A DNA stretch of 6,440 nucleotides from an uncultured Clostridia bacterium (GCA_947167415.1 CAMVHY010000084.1:1-6440); one strand, 5' to 3'. Counted from the stretch's first letter, positions 1-6,440 are shown. The notes: a model not told the origin generated them from the sequence alone. Numbers and translations: made by a program.

Positions 1-1
1 A

Positions 2-1495
2 GATGGAAGTATTTTATCTTTTTTAAGTCCATCAAATATAGCTCCAATTTTACTTCTAATTGGTTTTATACTTTTAGAAATGAAAAAAAAGAAGAAAGCG
101 CGTGATACTGGTCTACTTTTAATTGGAATTGGTCTTTTGTTTACTGGTCTTATGATGATGATAGAAGAAGCATCTAATTTTTCAGATTTACCAATACTTA
201 CAACAATTCTAACTACTTTATCTAATCCTATACTTGGTGTTTTTGCTGGTATTATTATCACAGTTATTGTACATAGTAGTGCTGCAACAGTAGGTATATT
301 GCAAGCATTGTCTACAACTGGTTTTACAACTTTTGCAAACACTATACCTGTTATATTAGGACAAAATATTGGTACATGTGTTACTTCACTAGTTTCTAGT
401 ATTGGTGCTACTAAAAATGCTAAGCGTACAGCAATGGTTCATTTGTATTTTAATTTGATTGGAACAATACTATTTATGATAGGAATATATGGTTACCAAT
501 ATATAGTTGGATTTGCTTTTTGGAATGATGCAATAGATATGGGTCAAATTGCAAATTTCCACTTAATATTTAATATAGTTTCAACATTGGTATTATTACC
601 ATTTACTGGTCTTCTTGAAAAATTAACTTTAATTACTATTAGAGATAAAAAAGTTGATGTGGATGAAGATCAAGATTTAAATGAATATGTTGCATCATTA
701 AGTTTGTTAGATGAGAGAATTACTAATATTCCAAGTATTGCTTTAAATAATAGCCTTAATGTTATATTGAAAATGGGTGAACTATCTGAAAGAAACTTAA
801 ATCGTGCTATAAAATTAATAGATAAGTTTGATGAAGAAAAGTTAGAACATATAGGTCAACGAGAAGATGCAATAGATAAAATGGATATTAAAGTAGCTAA
901 TTACTTAGTAGAAATTGGAAATCTTGAACTTACAGATACAGAAAATAAAAGTGTATCAGCTCTTTTAAAAATTGAAGGAGATTATGAAAAAATTGGAGAT
1001 TATGCTTTTAAAATTGCTAAGAGCATAGAATTAATGAAGGAAAATGAATTAAAGTTTTCAAATATTGCAGATAAAGAAATTAAGATAATGTATAACATTG
1101 TTGAGGATGTTATTGTTCGAACTCATGATATATTAACAGATAGAAAGGTTTCAACTATATGTGAGATTGAAGCACTTCGTCAAATTGCCGATAGATATAA
1201 AGAAAACTACAAATCTGAACATATAGAAAGATTAAAAGAAGGAAATTGTACAGTAGAAAATGGTATTGCATTTATTGAATTACTTGCAGATATGGATAAG
1301 ATTATTAATCACTGTATAAATATAGCTGTTCAAAGTTTAAATATAGTTGGTAAAGATGACTATGTAACAAAGCATGATTTTATGAGTGCTTTATCTATAG
1401 ATAAAAAAGAAGATATAAATTCTAATATAGAAAATTTCGAATATAAATATGAACATTTAGCAGAAGATAATAAATTAGAGCTCTCAAATGTTTAG
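2..1495 (+). CDS. Na+/phosphate cotransporter family protein with C-terminal PhoU-like domain (5' end outside window)
   Basis: This is an inner-membrane Na+/Pi symporter of the NptA/PF02690 type that carries a cytoplasmic PhoU-like tail. The frame is open from base 2, giving 26 codons before the Met at 80 that include a hydrophobic stretch (APILLLIGFILLE). The start and the first Na_Pi repeat therefore lie upstream, and Met80 is internal. Numbering from Met80: membrane segments at about 11-28, 42-64, 85-105, 119-146 and 156-180. The second symporter repeat has HSSAATVG (65-72), in the place of the usual QSSSA, and GQNIGTC (94-100), plus two H-x-x-FN motifs in later helices. From about 205 the protein is soluble and helical. 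EKIGDYAFKIA (303-313) is the PhoU signature and a second, weaker copy (MDKIINHCINIA) follows near 410, so a two-bundle PhoU fold is inferred. The stop is TAG at 1493-1495. Phosphate as substrate is inferred from family; no Pho box is visible because the promoter is outside. Family assignment is secure. Confidence 0.93.
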   Translation, partial: DGSILSFLSPSNIAPILLLIGFILLEMKKKKKARDTGLLLIGIGLLFTGLMMMIEEASNFSDLPILTTILTTLSNPILGVFAGIIITVIVHSSAATVGILQALSTTGFTTFANTIPVILGQNIGTCVTSLVSSIGATKNAKRTAMVHLYFNLIGTILFMIGIYGYQYIVGFAFWNDAIDMGQIANFHLIFNIVSTLVLLPFTGLLEKLTLITIRDKKVDVDEDQDLNEYVASLSLLDERITNIPSIALNNSLNVILKMGELSERNLNRAIKLIDKFDEEKLEHIGQREDAIDKMDIKVANYLVEIGNLELTDTENKSVSALLKIEGDYEKIGDYAFKIAKSIELMKENELKFSNIADKEIKIMYNIVEDVIVRTHDILTDRKVSTICEIEALRQIADRYKENYKSEHIERLKEGNCTVENGIAFIELLADMDKIINHCINIAVQSLNIVGKDDYVTKHDFMSALSIDKKEDINSNIENFEYKYEHLAEDNKLELSNV

Positions 1496-1533
1496 TTTTT
1501 AAATAATATGTAAAAAAAAATAAGGTTTGGGAG

Positions 1534-1568
1534 AAAAAAGCTAAACGCTACTGTGGGCGCTTAATAGC
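1534..1568 (-). terminator. Possible rho-independent terminator for leftward transcription
   Basis: On the minus strand, 1568-1557 pairs with 1548-1540 in a 9-bp stem with a 2-base and a 1-base bulge. The pairs are GCTA/TAGC, then AA/TT, then CGC/GCG, around an 8-base loop, and the hairpin is followed directly by six T (1539-1534). On the plus strand the hairpin is not followed by a T-run. It therefore fits termination of leftward transcripts coming from the S-subunit region, although no intact leftward gene lies upstream. The bulges weaken it. Confidence 0.4.
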
Positions 1569-1627
1569 ATTTAATTGTCTTTCTGGCTTCTTTAAAACCT
1601 TTAAGTTTTTGATACGTAAACAAGGCC

Positions 1628-1633
1628 AGGTGA
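1628..1633 (+). promoter_or_regulatory. Ribosome binding site deciding the S-subunit start
   Basis: AGGTGA lies 6 bases before ATG 1640-1642. The alternative in-frame GTG at 1634 abuts the Shine-Dalgarno sequence directly and is therefore unlikely to be the start. An in-frame TGA at 1631-1633, inside the same site, closes the frame upstream. Confidence 0.55.
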
Positions 1634-1639
1634 GTGCCG

Positions 1640-2820
1640 ATGTTTGAGGGATATTTGATGGAAGATGTTTTTCATAAAGTTGGGTTAAGGCGAATAAAAA
1701 AGACTTTTGATAAAGCGAAAGACGTATCAAAAGAGCAAACGAGTGAATTTAATCTTCCGTTAATAAATGCAAAAAATGGTGATAATGGAATAATGTATTA
1801 TGAAAGAATGGATGATTGGGAATCCGATGTCTATTGTATTGGCATTGTAAATGATGGTGCAATATCAACGGGTAACGTATATGCTCAACCTCAAAGAACA
1901 GGTGTTTTATATAACGCCTATATGATCAAGTCTAATAAAACAATAGATTCTGCGGAAATTTTATTATTTTTATCAACAACTATTGAAAAGGCAATCAAAC
2001 ATAGATTTGGATATGATAATAAAGTTACTTGGAAAAAAGTAAAAACAATTCCTATTTACCTTCCCGTTATCGAAAACCCAACCCCAAACCCCCAACCACA
2101 AATATACAGTCGATGACATTGACTGGCATTATATGCGTAATTACATTAAAACGTTGATAAGTGACCAAATCAAAGACTTGGAATGTGATTACATTAAAGA
2201 GTTGGATGCGTATTTGCAGGTAACCGGGCTTAATGATTATGAACTGACAGAAGAAGATAGAAATGTACTTAATCAAAAAGTTGATACAAAAGAATTTGTG
2301 ATGCACGACATATTTGAGCCTTTATCTGCGAAAAAAGCAGTTAAAACAAATGTTCGGAATGTTAAAGATAATGAATATTGTGTTCCTGTTGTATATGTCA
2401 AGTTTGGGGATAACGGTATTATGTACTGGGGGCGCAAAGGATAATTTACTACCTATAGTAATGTTCTTTCAATCGTATATAACGGTGTTATATCTGCAAG
2501 TAAATGTTATGCTCAAGAAGATGAAACAGGTATTCTAGCAGAAAGCTATCTAATTAGATATAAATATAGTGCAGTTCCATTTTTGGCTAATCTTTACATG
2601 TTAAATGTTATTGAACACAAAATTTACCCATTATATTCAAGGGAAACATTAGCTATGTGGAATAAATGATGTCATCGAACTTCCCATTACACAGACAGGC
2701 GAACCTGATTTCGATTATATAGAACGCTATATCCGGGCGATAGAAAAAGTTGTAATTGTGGATATGGTAAAGTATAAAAATAAAATGATTGAGGCAGCAA
2801 ATAAAGTAGCAGATGGATAA
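1640..2820 (+). pseudogene. Degenerate restriction-modification specificity (S) subunit, two target-recognition domains
   Basis: An intact S subunit binds DNA through two target-recognition domains (TRDs) and docks the methylase and nuclease subunits of a Type I or BcgI-like enzyme. Three frames join into one protein of about 390 codons. The first (1640 to ~2100) carries TRD1, including LPLINAKNGDNGIMYY and a segment ending TGVLYNAYMIK. The next frame (~2103-2669) carries the central helical spacer (YMRNYIK to DAYLQVTG), then TRD2 with FGDNGIMYWGRKG and TGILAESYLIR. The last frame (~2662-2820) carries the C-terminal conserved region, FDYIERYIRAIEK onward. Lesions: a +1 shift near 2089-2106 (removing an A at 2100-2102 or a C from 2089-2093 restores the frame; otherwise TGA 2114-2116 ends it); an in-frame TAA at 2442-2444, where a GAA or GAT codon would be expected; and a second shift just before TGA 2667-2669. 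There is no hsdM or hsdR neighbour. The identification as an S-type subunit is firm; Type I versus Type IIB/IIG is not resolved. Sequencing error could explain one lesion, hardly three. Confidence 0.87.
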
Positions 2821-2821
2821 T

Positions 2822-2942
2822 ATGAGCAAAAAAACAAATACAAAAAAAATCAAATACCTAAATCTCTGTACAAACAAGATTCAAAGCATTTGAACAGTTT
2901 TTCAAAAATAAGATACGCAAAGTTATGATGCCACTTAAGTAA
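2822..2942 (+). pseudogene. Small frameshifted reading frame downstream of the S-subunit remnant, unknown product
   Basis: ATG 2822 follows the S-remnant stop (2818-2820) by one base, a spacing typical of operon partners. It reads a Lys/Thr-rich start (MSKKTNTKKIKYLNLCTNK) and then meets TGA at 2891-2893. Shifting by one base near 2880-2884 opens the frame ending KAFEQFFKNKIRKVMMPLK with TAA at 2940-2942. Joined, the two pieces would give a basic protein of about 39 residues. I do not recognise it. It may be the leftover of a longer gene whose middle was deleted, or a small partner of the restriction system. That the two halves belong together is inferred from their adjacency and their plausible amino-acid composition. 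Confidence 0.4.
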
Positions 2943-2988
2943 AAAAAAGCACCGCCATTTTTCCATTTGAGAAAATTAGCTAGTGCTT
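2941..2988 (-). terminator. Rho-independent terminator of the infB-rbfA transcript
   Basis: Read leftward, AAGCAC (2988-2983) pairs with GTGCTT (2952-2947). An inner stem ATTTT/AAAAT (2976-2972 with 2961-2957) tightens the hairpin, and the outer stem runs into an uninterrupted T-run (2948-2941 on this strand). It lies 80 bases beyond the rbfA stop with no gene between, so it ends the operon there. In the opposite direction the same stem is followed by AAATTTTATTTTTT, so it may also stop rightward transcripts weakly. Confidence 0.75.
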
Positions 2989-3067
2989 AAATTTTATTTT
3001 TTAGCGCTTAACTTGATAGCACTGAATTTATTTCCAAACGATCTTTTTTATTTTATAAATTTCACGC
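2989..3067. other. AT-rich intergenic spacer after rbfA
   Basis: This is the 3' untranslated stretch between the rbfA stop codon and its terminator. It holds no open frame of interest. It contains AGCGCT (3003-3008) and AGCACT (3018-3023). On the leftward transcript the complement of the latter can pair by a wobble with AGCGCT, or with the terminator's own left arm (2987-2982). No other site is visible. Confidence 0.5.
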
Positions 3068-3412
3068 TCATATTTTTTTCAACAAATTATTTATTCTCAT
3101 GGCGTATTCGATTCTATCATCCAACACAAAAATAAATTTTGGCGTCAATCTTAAATTTAACTTTTGAGCAACCAATTTTCTTATCAACTTCTCCGAAGCA
3201 TTTAATACATTTATTACGCTATCTCGTTTTTTCCCTTCACACAAAACACTTATACAAACCTTACACCACTGCAAATCTTTAGTTGCTTCAACTTTTGTCA
3301 CACTAACAATAAAATCCTTTTCTATTTTTAAATCATCTTTTTTTAACTCCAATATTTCAGCCAAACATTTTTTTATTTCATCATTAACCCGCATCATTCT
3401 TTTATTTTTCAT
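3068..3412 (-). CDS. rbfA: Ribosome-binding factor A
   Basis: RbfA is a small KH-fold protein that binds the immature 30S subunit near the 5' end of 16S rRNA and supports late maturation and cold adaptation. The 114-residue product has the family length and order: an N-terminal helix (RMMRVNDEIKKCLAEIL), the strand block FIVSVTKVEATKDLQWCKVCISVL, a central helix in which the KH core is expected, then LNLRLTPKFIFVLDDRIEYAMRINNLL, which matches the usual LRxxPxLxFxxDxSIEYxxRIxxLL ending. I chose ATG 3412-3410. The frame also offers GTG at 3421 and 3415, but the Shine-Dalgarno AGGTGA (3423-3418) sits 5 bases before the ATG and overlaps both the infB TAG stop and the GTG at 3421. It follows infB directly, the standard gene order, and translational coupling is likely. 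It is the last gene before the terminator. Confidence 0.93.
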   Translation of the reverse strand: MKNKRMMRVNDEIKKCLAEILELKKDDLKIEKDFIVSVTKVEATKDLQWCKVCISVLCEGKKRDSVINVLNASEKLIRKLVAQKLNLRLTPKFIFVLDDRIEYAMRINNLLKKI

Positions 3413-3417
3413 CACAG

Positions 3418-3423
3418 TCACCT
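3418..3423 (-). promoter_or_regulatory. rbfA ribosome binding site overlapping the infB stop codon
   Basis: Read leftward, the infB stop TAG (3424-3422) supplies the A and first G of AGGTGA (3423-3418), with ATG 3412 beginning 5 bases later. A ribosome terminating on infB would be positioned over this site, which supports translational coupling and the choice of ATG over the upstream GTG codons. Confidence 0.65.
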
Positions 3424-6400
3424 ATTTTTTTATTTCTTCCATAACATAACTTTCTAGAATATCATTTTCTTTTACATCATTAAACTTTTCTATCATGATT
3501 CCGCATTCATAACTTTCATTTACTTCTTTAACATCATTTTTTTCACGTCTCAAAGAAGCAATCTCGCTTTCATAAATATTTTTGCCATCTCGAATTACTC
3601 TTATTTTTGCATTTCGCAACATTTTCCCGTCAGTAACATAACATCCAGCAACTGTTCCTATGCCCGAAATTTTAAATAATTTTCTTACTTCGGCATGTCC
3701 AATAATTTTTTCTTCATAAACAGGCTCAAGTAATCCTTGCATTGCCGATTTTATATCTTCAATCGCATCATAAATTATTTTATATAATCTAATATCAACT
3801 TTTTCCTTATCAGCAATATTTTTTGCTGTATTTTCCGGACGAACATTAAATCCTATTACAATCGCATTCGAAGCTGACGCAAGCATGACATCAGATTCAT
3901 TTATCGCGCCAACTCCACTGTGTATAACTTTTATTTTTACTTCTTCATTCGATAAACGCTCCAAACTTAATTTTATCGCCTCTGCTGAACCGCGTACATC
4001 CGCTTTTATTATAATCGCTAAATATTTTACATTTCCTTTTTTTATCTGGCTAAATAAATCATCAAGTGAAACCCTATTCCCTAAATTCGATTTAAAAAAC
4101 CTCTTATTATCATTTATATTTGCTTCTGCTATTTGCTTAGCTTGTTTATCATTTTCAACTACGTTAAAAATCTCTCCTGAATTTGGAACCGAAGACAATC
4201 CTAAAATTTCAACAGGCACTGACGGCAAAGCGCTTTTAACATGTTTCCCTTTATCATTTATCATTGCTCTTATTTTTCCATAAGAATTTCCAACGGCAAT
4301 AGAATCTCCTATTTGAAGCGTTCCATTTTGCACCAAAATAGTTGCAATCGGTCCGCGACCTTTATCTAATTTTGCTTCAATAACTATTCCCGATGCTTTT
4401 TGATTTGGATTTGCTTTTAATTCTTTCATTTCGGCAACTAATATAACCATCTCGAGCAAATTTTCTATTCCGATTTTATTTTTTGCTGAAACTGGGACAC
4501 ATATCGTCTGCCCTCCCCATTCTTCACAAAGCAAATCATACTCAGTTAACTCTTGCTTAACTCTTTCTATATCTGCTCCTGGCTTATCTATTTTATTTAT
4601 CGCAACGATTATCTCTACTCCAGCAGCTTTTGCATGATTTATTGCTTCGATTGTCTGTGGCATTATTCCATCATCTGCAGCGACAACCAAAATTGCTATA
4701 TCAGTTGCTTGTGCTCCACGCATTCGCATCGCTGTAAAAGCTTCATGTCCGGGTGTATCCAAAAAAGTAATATTTTTATCGTTAATTAAAACCGTATAGG
4801 CTCCTATATGTTGTGTAATTCCTCCAGCTTCAGTACTTATCACATCTGTATTTCTAATTGCATCCAAAAGAGATGTTTTTCCGTGGTCAACATGCCCCAT
4901 GACAACAACAACAGGCGGTCTTAGTTGTAAATTCAAATCATTATCTTTTTTGTCATTATCGCTACTTTGACTTTTAATTTTTAAGTCATTTTTATTTTTA
5001 AGCATCTCGGTCGCTATATTAAATTTACTTAAAATCTTTGTTGCTAAATCAAAATTAATAACCTGATTTTGATTAACCAGTAAGCCTTCTTCCATTAAAA
5101 TTTTTATAAACTCAGCTACCGGTTTTTTCGTTAAATCTGCCAACTCTTTTAAAACAATATTATCGGGAACTTTAACAAAAGTTACTTCAGCCTGCACAAG
5201 TTCATCTTGAGTTTGTCGTTTAGTATTTTTTTTATTTTTGTGAGGCTTATTTTTAATTTTATCTAAATCATAAATCAGTGACTCTTGTATATTTTCTTTT
5301 TTAATTTCACGTTTATATTTTTTACTATTATCAATTTCTTTTTTCGATTTTTTAGCTTGTTTTTCAAGGTTAATCGGACTTTCAAAATCTAAATCCTTAA
5401 ACGTAGAATTTTTTCTTGCCGCATCAGCTTTACTATACAAAGACTGCGATTTTTTCGTTTCTTCTGATTTTTTAAAGCCAAAATTTTGATTTTGTGCCAC
5501 TGAATTATTATTATAATAATTTTTATTCCGAAAATTATTTTTATCAAAATCCTTTTGACGAGCATTTTTATTTTTGAAATCGTTGTCACCCTTAGCAAAA
5601 TTTCTAGTTTCGTTATTATTTTTATCAAAATTATTTCTGTTTCTATTTAATCTAGAATTATCTCCGCTTCCACCATCTTGGTTCCTACGACTATAATTTA
5701 TATTATTTCCACGGTTTTCATAAAAATCATTTTTATTTCTATTATATCTATACCTAATTTTATTTTGGCTATTGCCTTGTCGATCTTGATTCTCATTACT
5801 TACATTACTCACATTTTTATCACGTTCATCGCGTTTGGAAAAATTATTTTTGTTTCTAGTAAACCGGTTCTGATTTTGTCCGGGATTGTTTTGACTTTGA
5901 TTCCAATTATTATTTGTATCTTTGCGCCTTTGATAAAAATCATTTTCGTTTTGATTTACCTGATAATAACTTTCATTCTCACCGCTTTGATTACTGTTAT
6001 TATATTCATTATTTCTGTTACGTCGATAATAATTTTTATTAAATCGATTAGCTTGATTTTGGCTGTAATTATTCGCATTCTCTATACGATTTTTATAAAA
6101 ATCTTTTCTGTTCCTGTTATATTTATTACCATTTTTACTATTTTCGTCATTGTTCCCATCATTACGATCTACATTATTTTTATTTTTATCCCATTTTTTA
6201 TTTCTGTCTACATTTCCACCATCAAAATTTTTTCCGCCTTTATCTCTATTTTTATATATTTTTTTTCTGTCACCGTCACCTCTATCAAATTTTTTGTTTT
6301 CTCCACCTGTACGAAATTTTTTTTGATCTTCCGTCTTATTAAACCCAAACAAATCCAAAATTTTTTTTTCTTCTGCACTATCAACACAGCTCATATGATT

Positions 6401-6440
6401 TTTTACCTCAAAACCATTTTGATTCGCTTTTTCAATTACT
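3422..6440 (-). CDS. infB: Translation initiation factor IF-2 (N-terminus outside window)
   Basis: This GTPase brings initiator fMet-tRNA to the 30S subunit and promotes 50S joining. Numbering from Met6394: a disordered Asn/Lys/Arg-rich extension (~25-310), a Lys-rich linker (~311-405), the IF2_N helical domain (~409-460, from [10 protein letters not shown]), then the G domain with G1 GHVDHGKT (500-507), G2 at GGITQH, G3 DTPGH (546-550), G4 NKID (600-603) and G5 SAK (636-638). The G1-G3 spacing of 46 matches E. coli IF-2. Next come a beta-barrel domain (~675-770), the IF-2 core domain with [10 protein letters not shown] (from 798), and the fMet-tRNA-binding C-domain ending in [11 protein letters not shown]. 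All GTPase motifs are intact. Met6394 is not the real start: the frame stays open to 6439 and reads [16 protein letters not shown], typical of the extreme IF-2 N-terminus. More residues, including the start, lie beyond the window. It is the gene upstream of rbfA. Identity is certain; the role of the extension is not. Confidence 0.98.
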   Translation of the reverse strand, partial: VIEKANQNGFEVKNHMSCVDSAEEKKILDLFGFNKTEDQKKFRTGGENKKFDRGDGDRKKIYKNRDKGGKNFDGGNVDRNKKWDKNKNNVDRNDGNNDENSKNGNKYNRNRKDFYKNRIENANNYSQNQANRFNKNYYRRNRNNEYNNSNQSGENESYYQVNQNENDFYQRRKDTNNNWNQSQNNPGQNQNRFTRNKNNFSKRDERDKNVSNVSNENQDRQGNSQNKIRYRYNRNKNDFYENRGNNINYSRRNQDGGSGDNSRLNRNRNNFDKNNNETRNFAKGDNDFKNKNARQKDFDKNNFRNKNYYNNNSVAQNQNFGFKKSEETKKSQSLYSKADAARKNSTFKDLDFESPINLEKQAKKSKKEIDNSKKYKREIKKENIQESLIYDLDKIKNKPHKNKKNTKRQTQDELVQAEVTFVKVPDNIVLKELADLTKKPVAEFIKILMEEGLLVNQNQVINFDLATKILSKFNIATEMLKNKNDLKIKSQSSDNDKKDNDLNLQLRPPVVVVMGHVDHGKTSLLDAIRNTDVISTEAGGITQHIGAYTVLINDKNITFLDTPGHEAFTAMRMRGAQATDIAILVVAADDGIMPQTIEAINHAKAAGVEIIVAINKIDKPGADIERVKQELTEYDLLCEEWGGQTICVPVSAKNKIGIENLLEMVILVAEMKELKANPNQKASGIVIEAKLDKGRGPIATILVQNGTLQIGDSIAVGNSYGKIRAMINDKGKHVKSALPSVPVEILGLSSVPNSGEIFNVVENDKQAKQIAEANINDNKRFFKSNLGNRVSLDDLFSQIKKGNVKYLAIIIKADVRGSAEAIKLSLERLSNEEVKIKVIHSGVGAINESDVMLASASNAIVIGFNVRPENTAKNIADKEKVDIRLYKIIYDAIEDIKSAMQGLLEPVYEEKIIGHAEVRKLFKISGIGTVAGCYVTDGKMLRNAKIRVIRDGKNIYESEIASLRREKNDVKEVNESYECGIMIEKFNDVKENDILESYVMEEIKK
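5480..6304 (-). repeat. Asn-rich degenerate repeat region inside infB
   Basis: Residues 31-305 (from Met6394) form low-complexity sequence. By hand count 77 of residues 61-310 are Asn; Lys, Arg, Asp, Gln, Tyr, Phe and Gly make up most of the rest, with almost no Pro, Leu or Ala. A core recurs at irregular spacing: RNRKDFY (95-100), NENDFYQ (149-155), RNKNNFS (180-186), RNKNDFY (219-225), RNRNNFD (251-257) and KDFDKNNF (281-288). On the plus strand the DNA shows related strings such as TAAAAATCATTTT near 5719 and 5935. This is coding sequence, not a separate element, and is predicted to be disordered. Confidence 0.8.

Larger units (their letters stand above)
1496..1639. other. Intergenic segment of atypical composition between transporter and S-subunit remnant
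   Basis: This 144-base gap begins with A-tracts (1512-1520 and 1534-1539). From about 1540 it becomes visibly richer in G and C than either flank. No T-tract terminator for the transporter is seen on the plus strand. A plus-strand frame is open from 1507 to the TGA at 1645-1647, but it has no convincing start and its translation matches nothing I recognise. It would overlap the next gene's ATG by 8 bases (ATGTTTGA). On the minus strand a frame ending in TAG at 1548-1550 crosses the same DNA, with well-formed codons over its last 30 residues. Either could be the tail of a gene lost when the island decayed; neither can be called a gene from sequence alone. Confidence 0.5.

Noticed and set aside
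1548..1730. Minus-strand 60-codon frame opposite the start of the S remnant
   Set aside because: Half of it is antisense to well-supported TRD1 coding sequence and it has no recognised domain. Only its last ~30 codons and the nearby hairpin are odd, which is recorded as a finding rather than called as a gene.
2067..2306. Minus-strand 79-codon frame
   Set aside because: It is antisense to the S-subunit spacer region and its Phe/Ile-rich translation is what reversed Lys/Asp-rich helical coding DNA gives.
2314..2538. Plus-strand 74-codon frame
   Set aside because: It overlaps TRD2 in another frame. The TRD2 frame on either side of the TAA at 2442 matches the family, this one does not.
2653..2877. 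Minus-strand 74-codon hydrophobic frame, possible small membrane protein
   Set aside because: It is antisense to the S-subunit C-terminal conserved region. The hydrophobic look comes from reading Lys/Asn/Glu codons backwards.
3885..4283. Plus-strand 132-codon frame
   Set aside because: It lies wholly inside infB on the opposite strand, opposite conserved IF-2 core sequence.
4553..4789. Plus-strand 78-codon Cys/Ser/Tyr-rich frame
   Set aside because: It is antisense to the conserved IF-2 G domain and has no independent support.
5389..5628. Minus-strand 79-codon Ile/Lys-rich frame
   Set aside because: It is an alternative frame of the infB low-complexity region; long open frames are expected there from the repetitive AT-rich codons.
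5480..6304. Repetitive DNA considered as a CRISPR array or tandem-repeat locus
   Set aside because: The units are degenerate, irregularly spaced and in frame throughout as part of the IF-2 protein.
1..6440. A new defence or mobile system
   Set aside because: The only defence-related gene is a broken S subunit without partners. No integrase, transposase, toxin pair or phage gene could be supported on either strand.

Overview
The window is very AT-rich, with A/T-ending codons. Its IF-2 and Na+/Pi-transporter sequences look like those of a low-GC Firmicute (Clostridia or Negativicutes grade). That placement is inferred from protein motifs read by eye; no search was run and no lineage is proven.

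Layout: (1) positions 2-1495 (+) hold the 3' part of a Na+/phosphate symporter fused to a PhoU-like regulatory domain. Its frame is already open at the left edge, so the Met codon at 80 is internal. (2) 1496-1639 is a gap with base composition unlike its neighbours and a minus-strand terminator-like hairpin. (3) 1640-2820 (+) is a decayed DNA-recognition (S) subunit of a restriction-modification system: two related target-recognition domains broken by two frameshifts and one nonsense codon. (4) 2822-2942 (+) is a tiny, also frameshifted, reading frame. (5) 2941-3067 holds a strong terminator for leftward transcription. (6) 3068-6440 (-) is an infB-rbfA operon segment. It encodes translation initiation factor IF-2, whose frame runs off the right edge, and ribosome-binding factor A, whose ribosome binding site overlaps the infB stop codon.

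How it fits together: infB and rbfA are translation and ribosome-assembly genes, transcribed leftward and probably translationally coupled, and the unit ends at the terminator just after rbfA. The rightward block facing it (transporter, then dead S subunit and debris) is accessory DNA. No methylase, nuclease or integrase gene accompanies the S remnant, so it appears to be an orphan left from a lost or rearranged restriction-modification locus.

I did not find a convincing new multi-gene system. The most unusual intact feature is the N-terminal extension of IF-2: about 250 residues that are roughly 31% asparagine (my hand count), built of degenerate repeats around an R-N-[RK]-[NK]-[DN]-F-[YSD] core, resembling a prion-like or RNA-binding disordered region. 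Next in interest are the mutual similarity of the two S-subunit recognition domains and a frameshift beside a C-rich tract between them. No tRNA, rRNA, CRISPR array or insertion sequence was seen.
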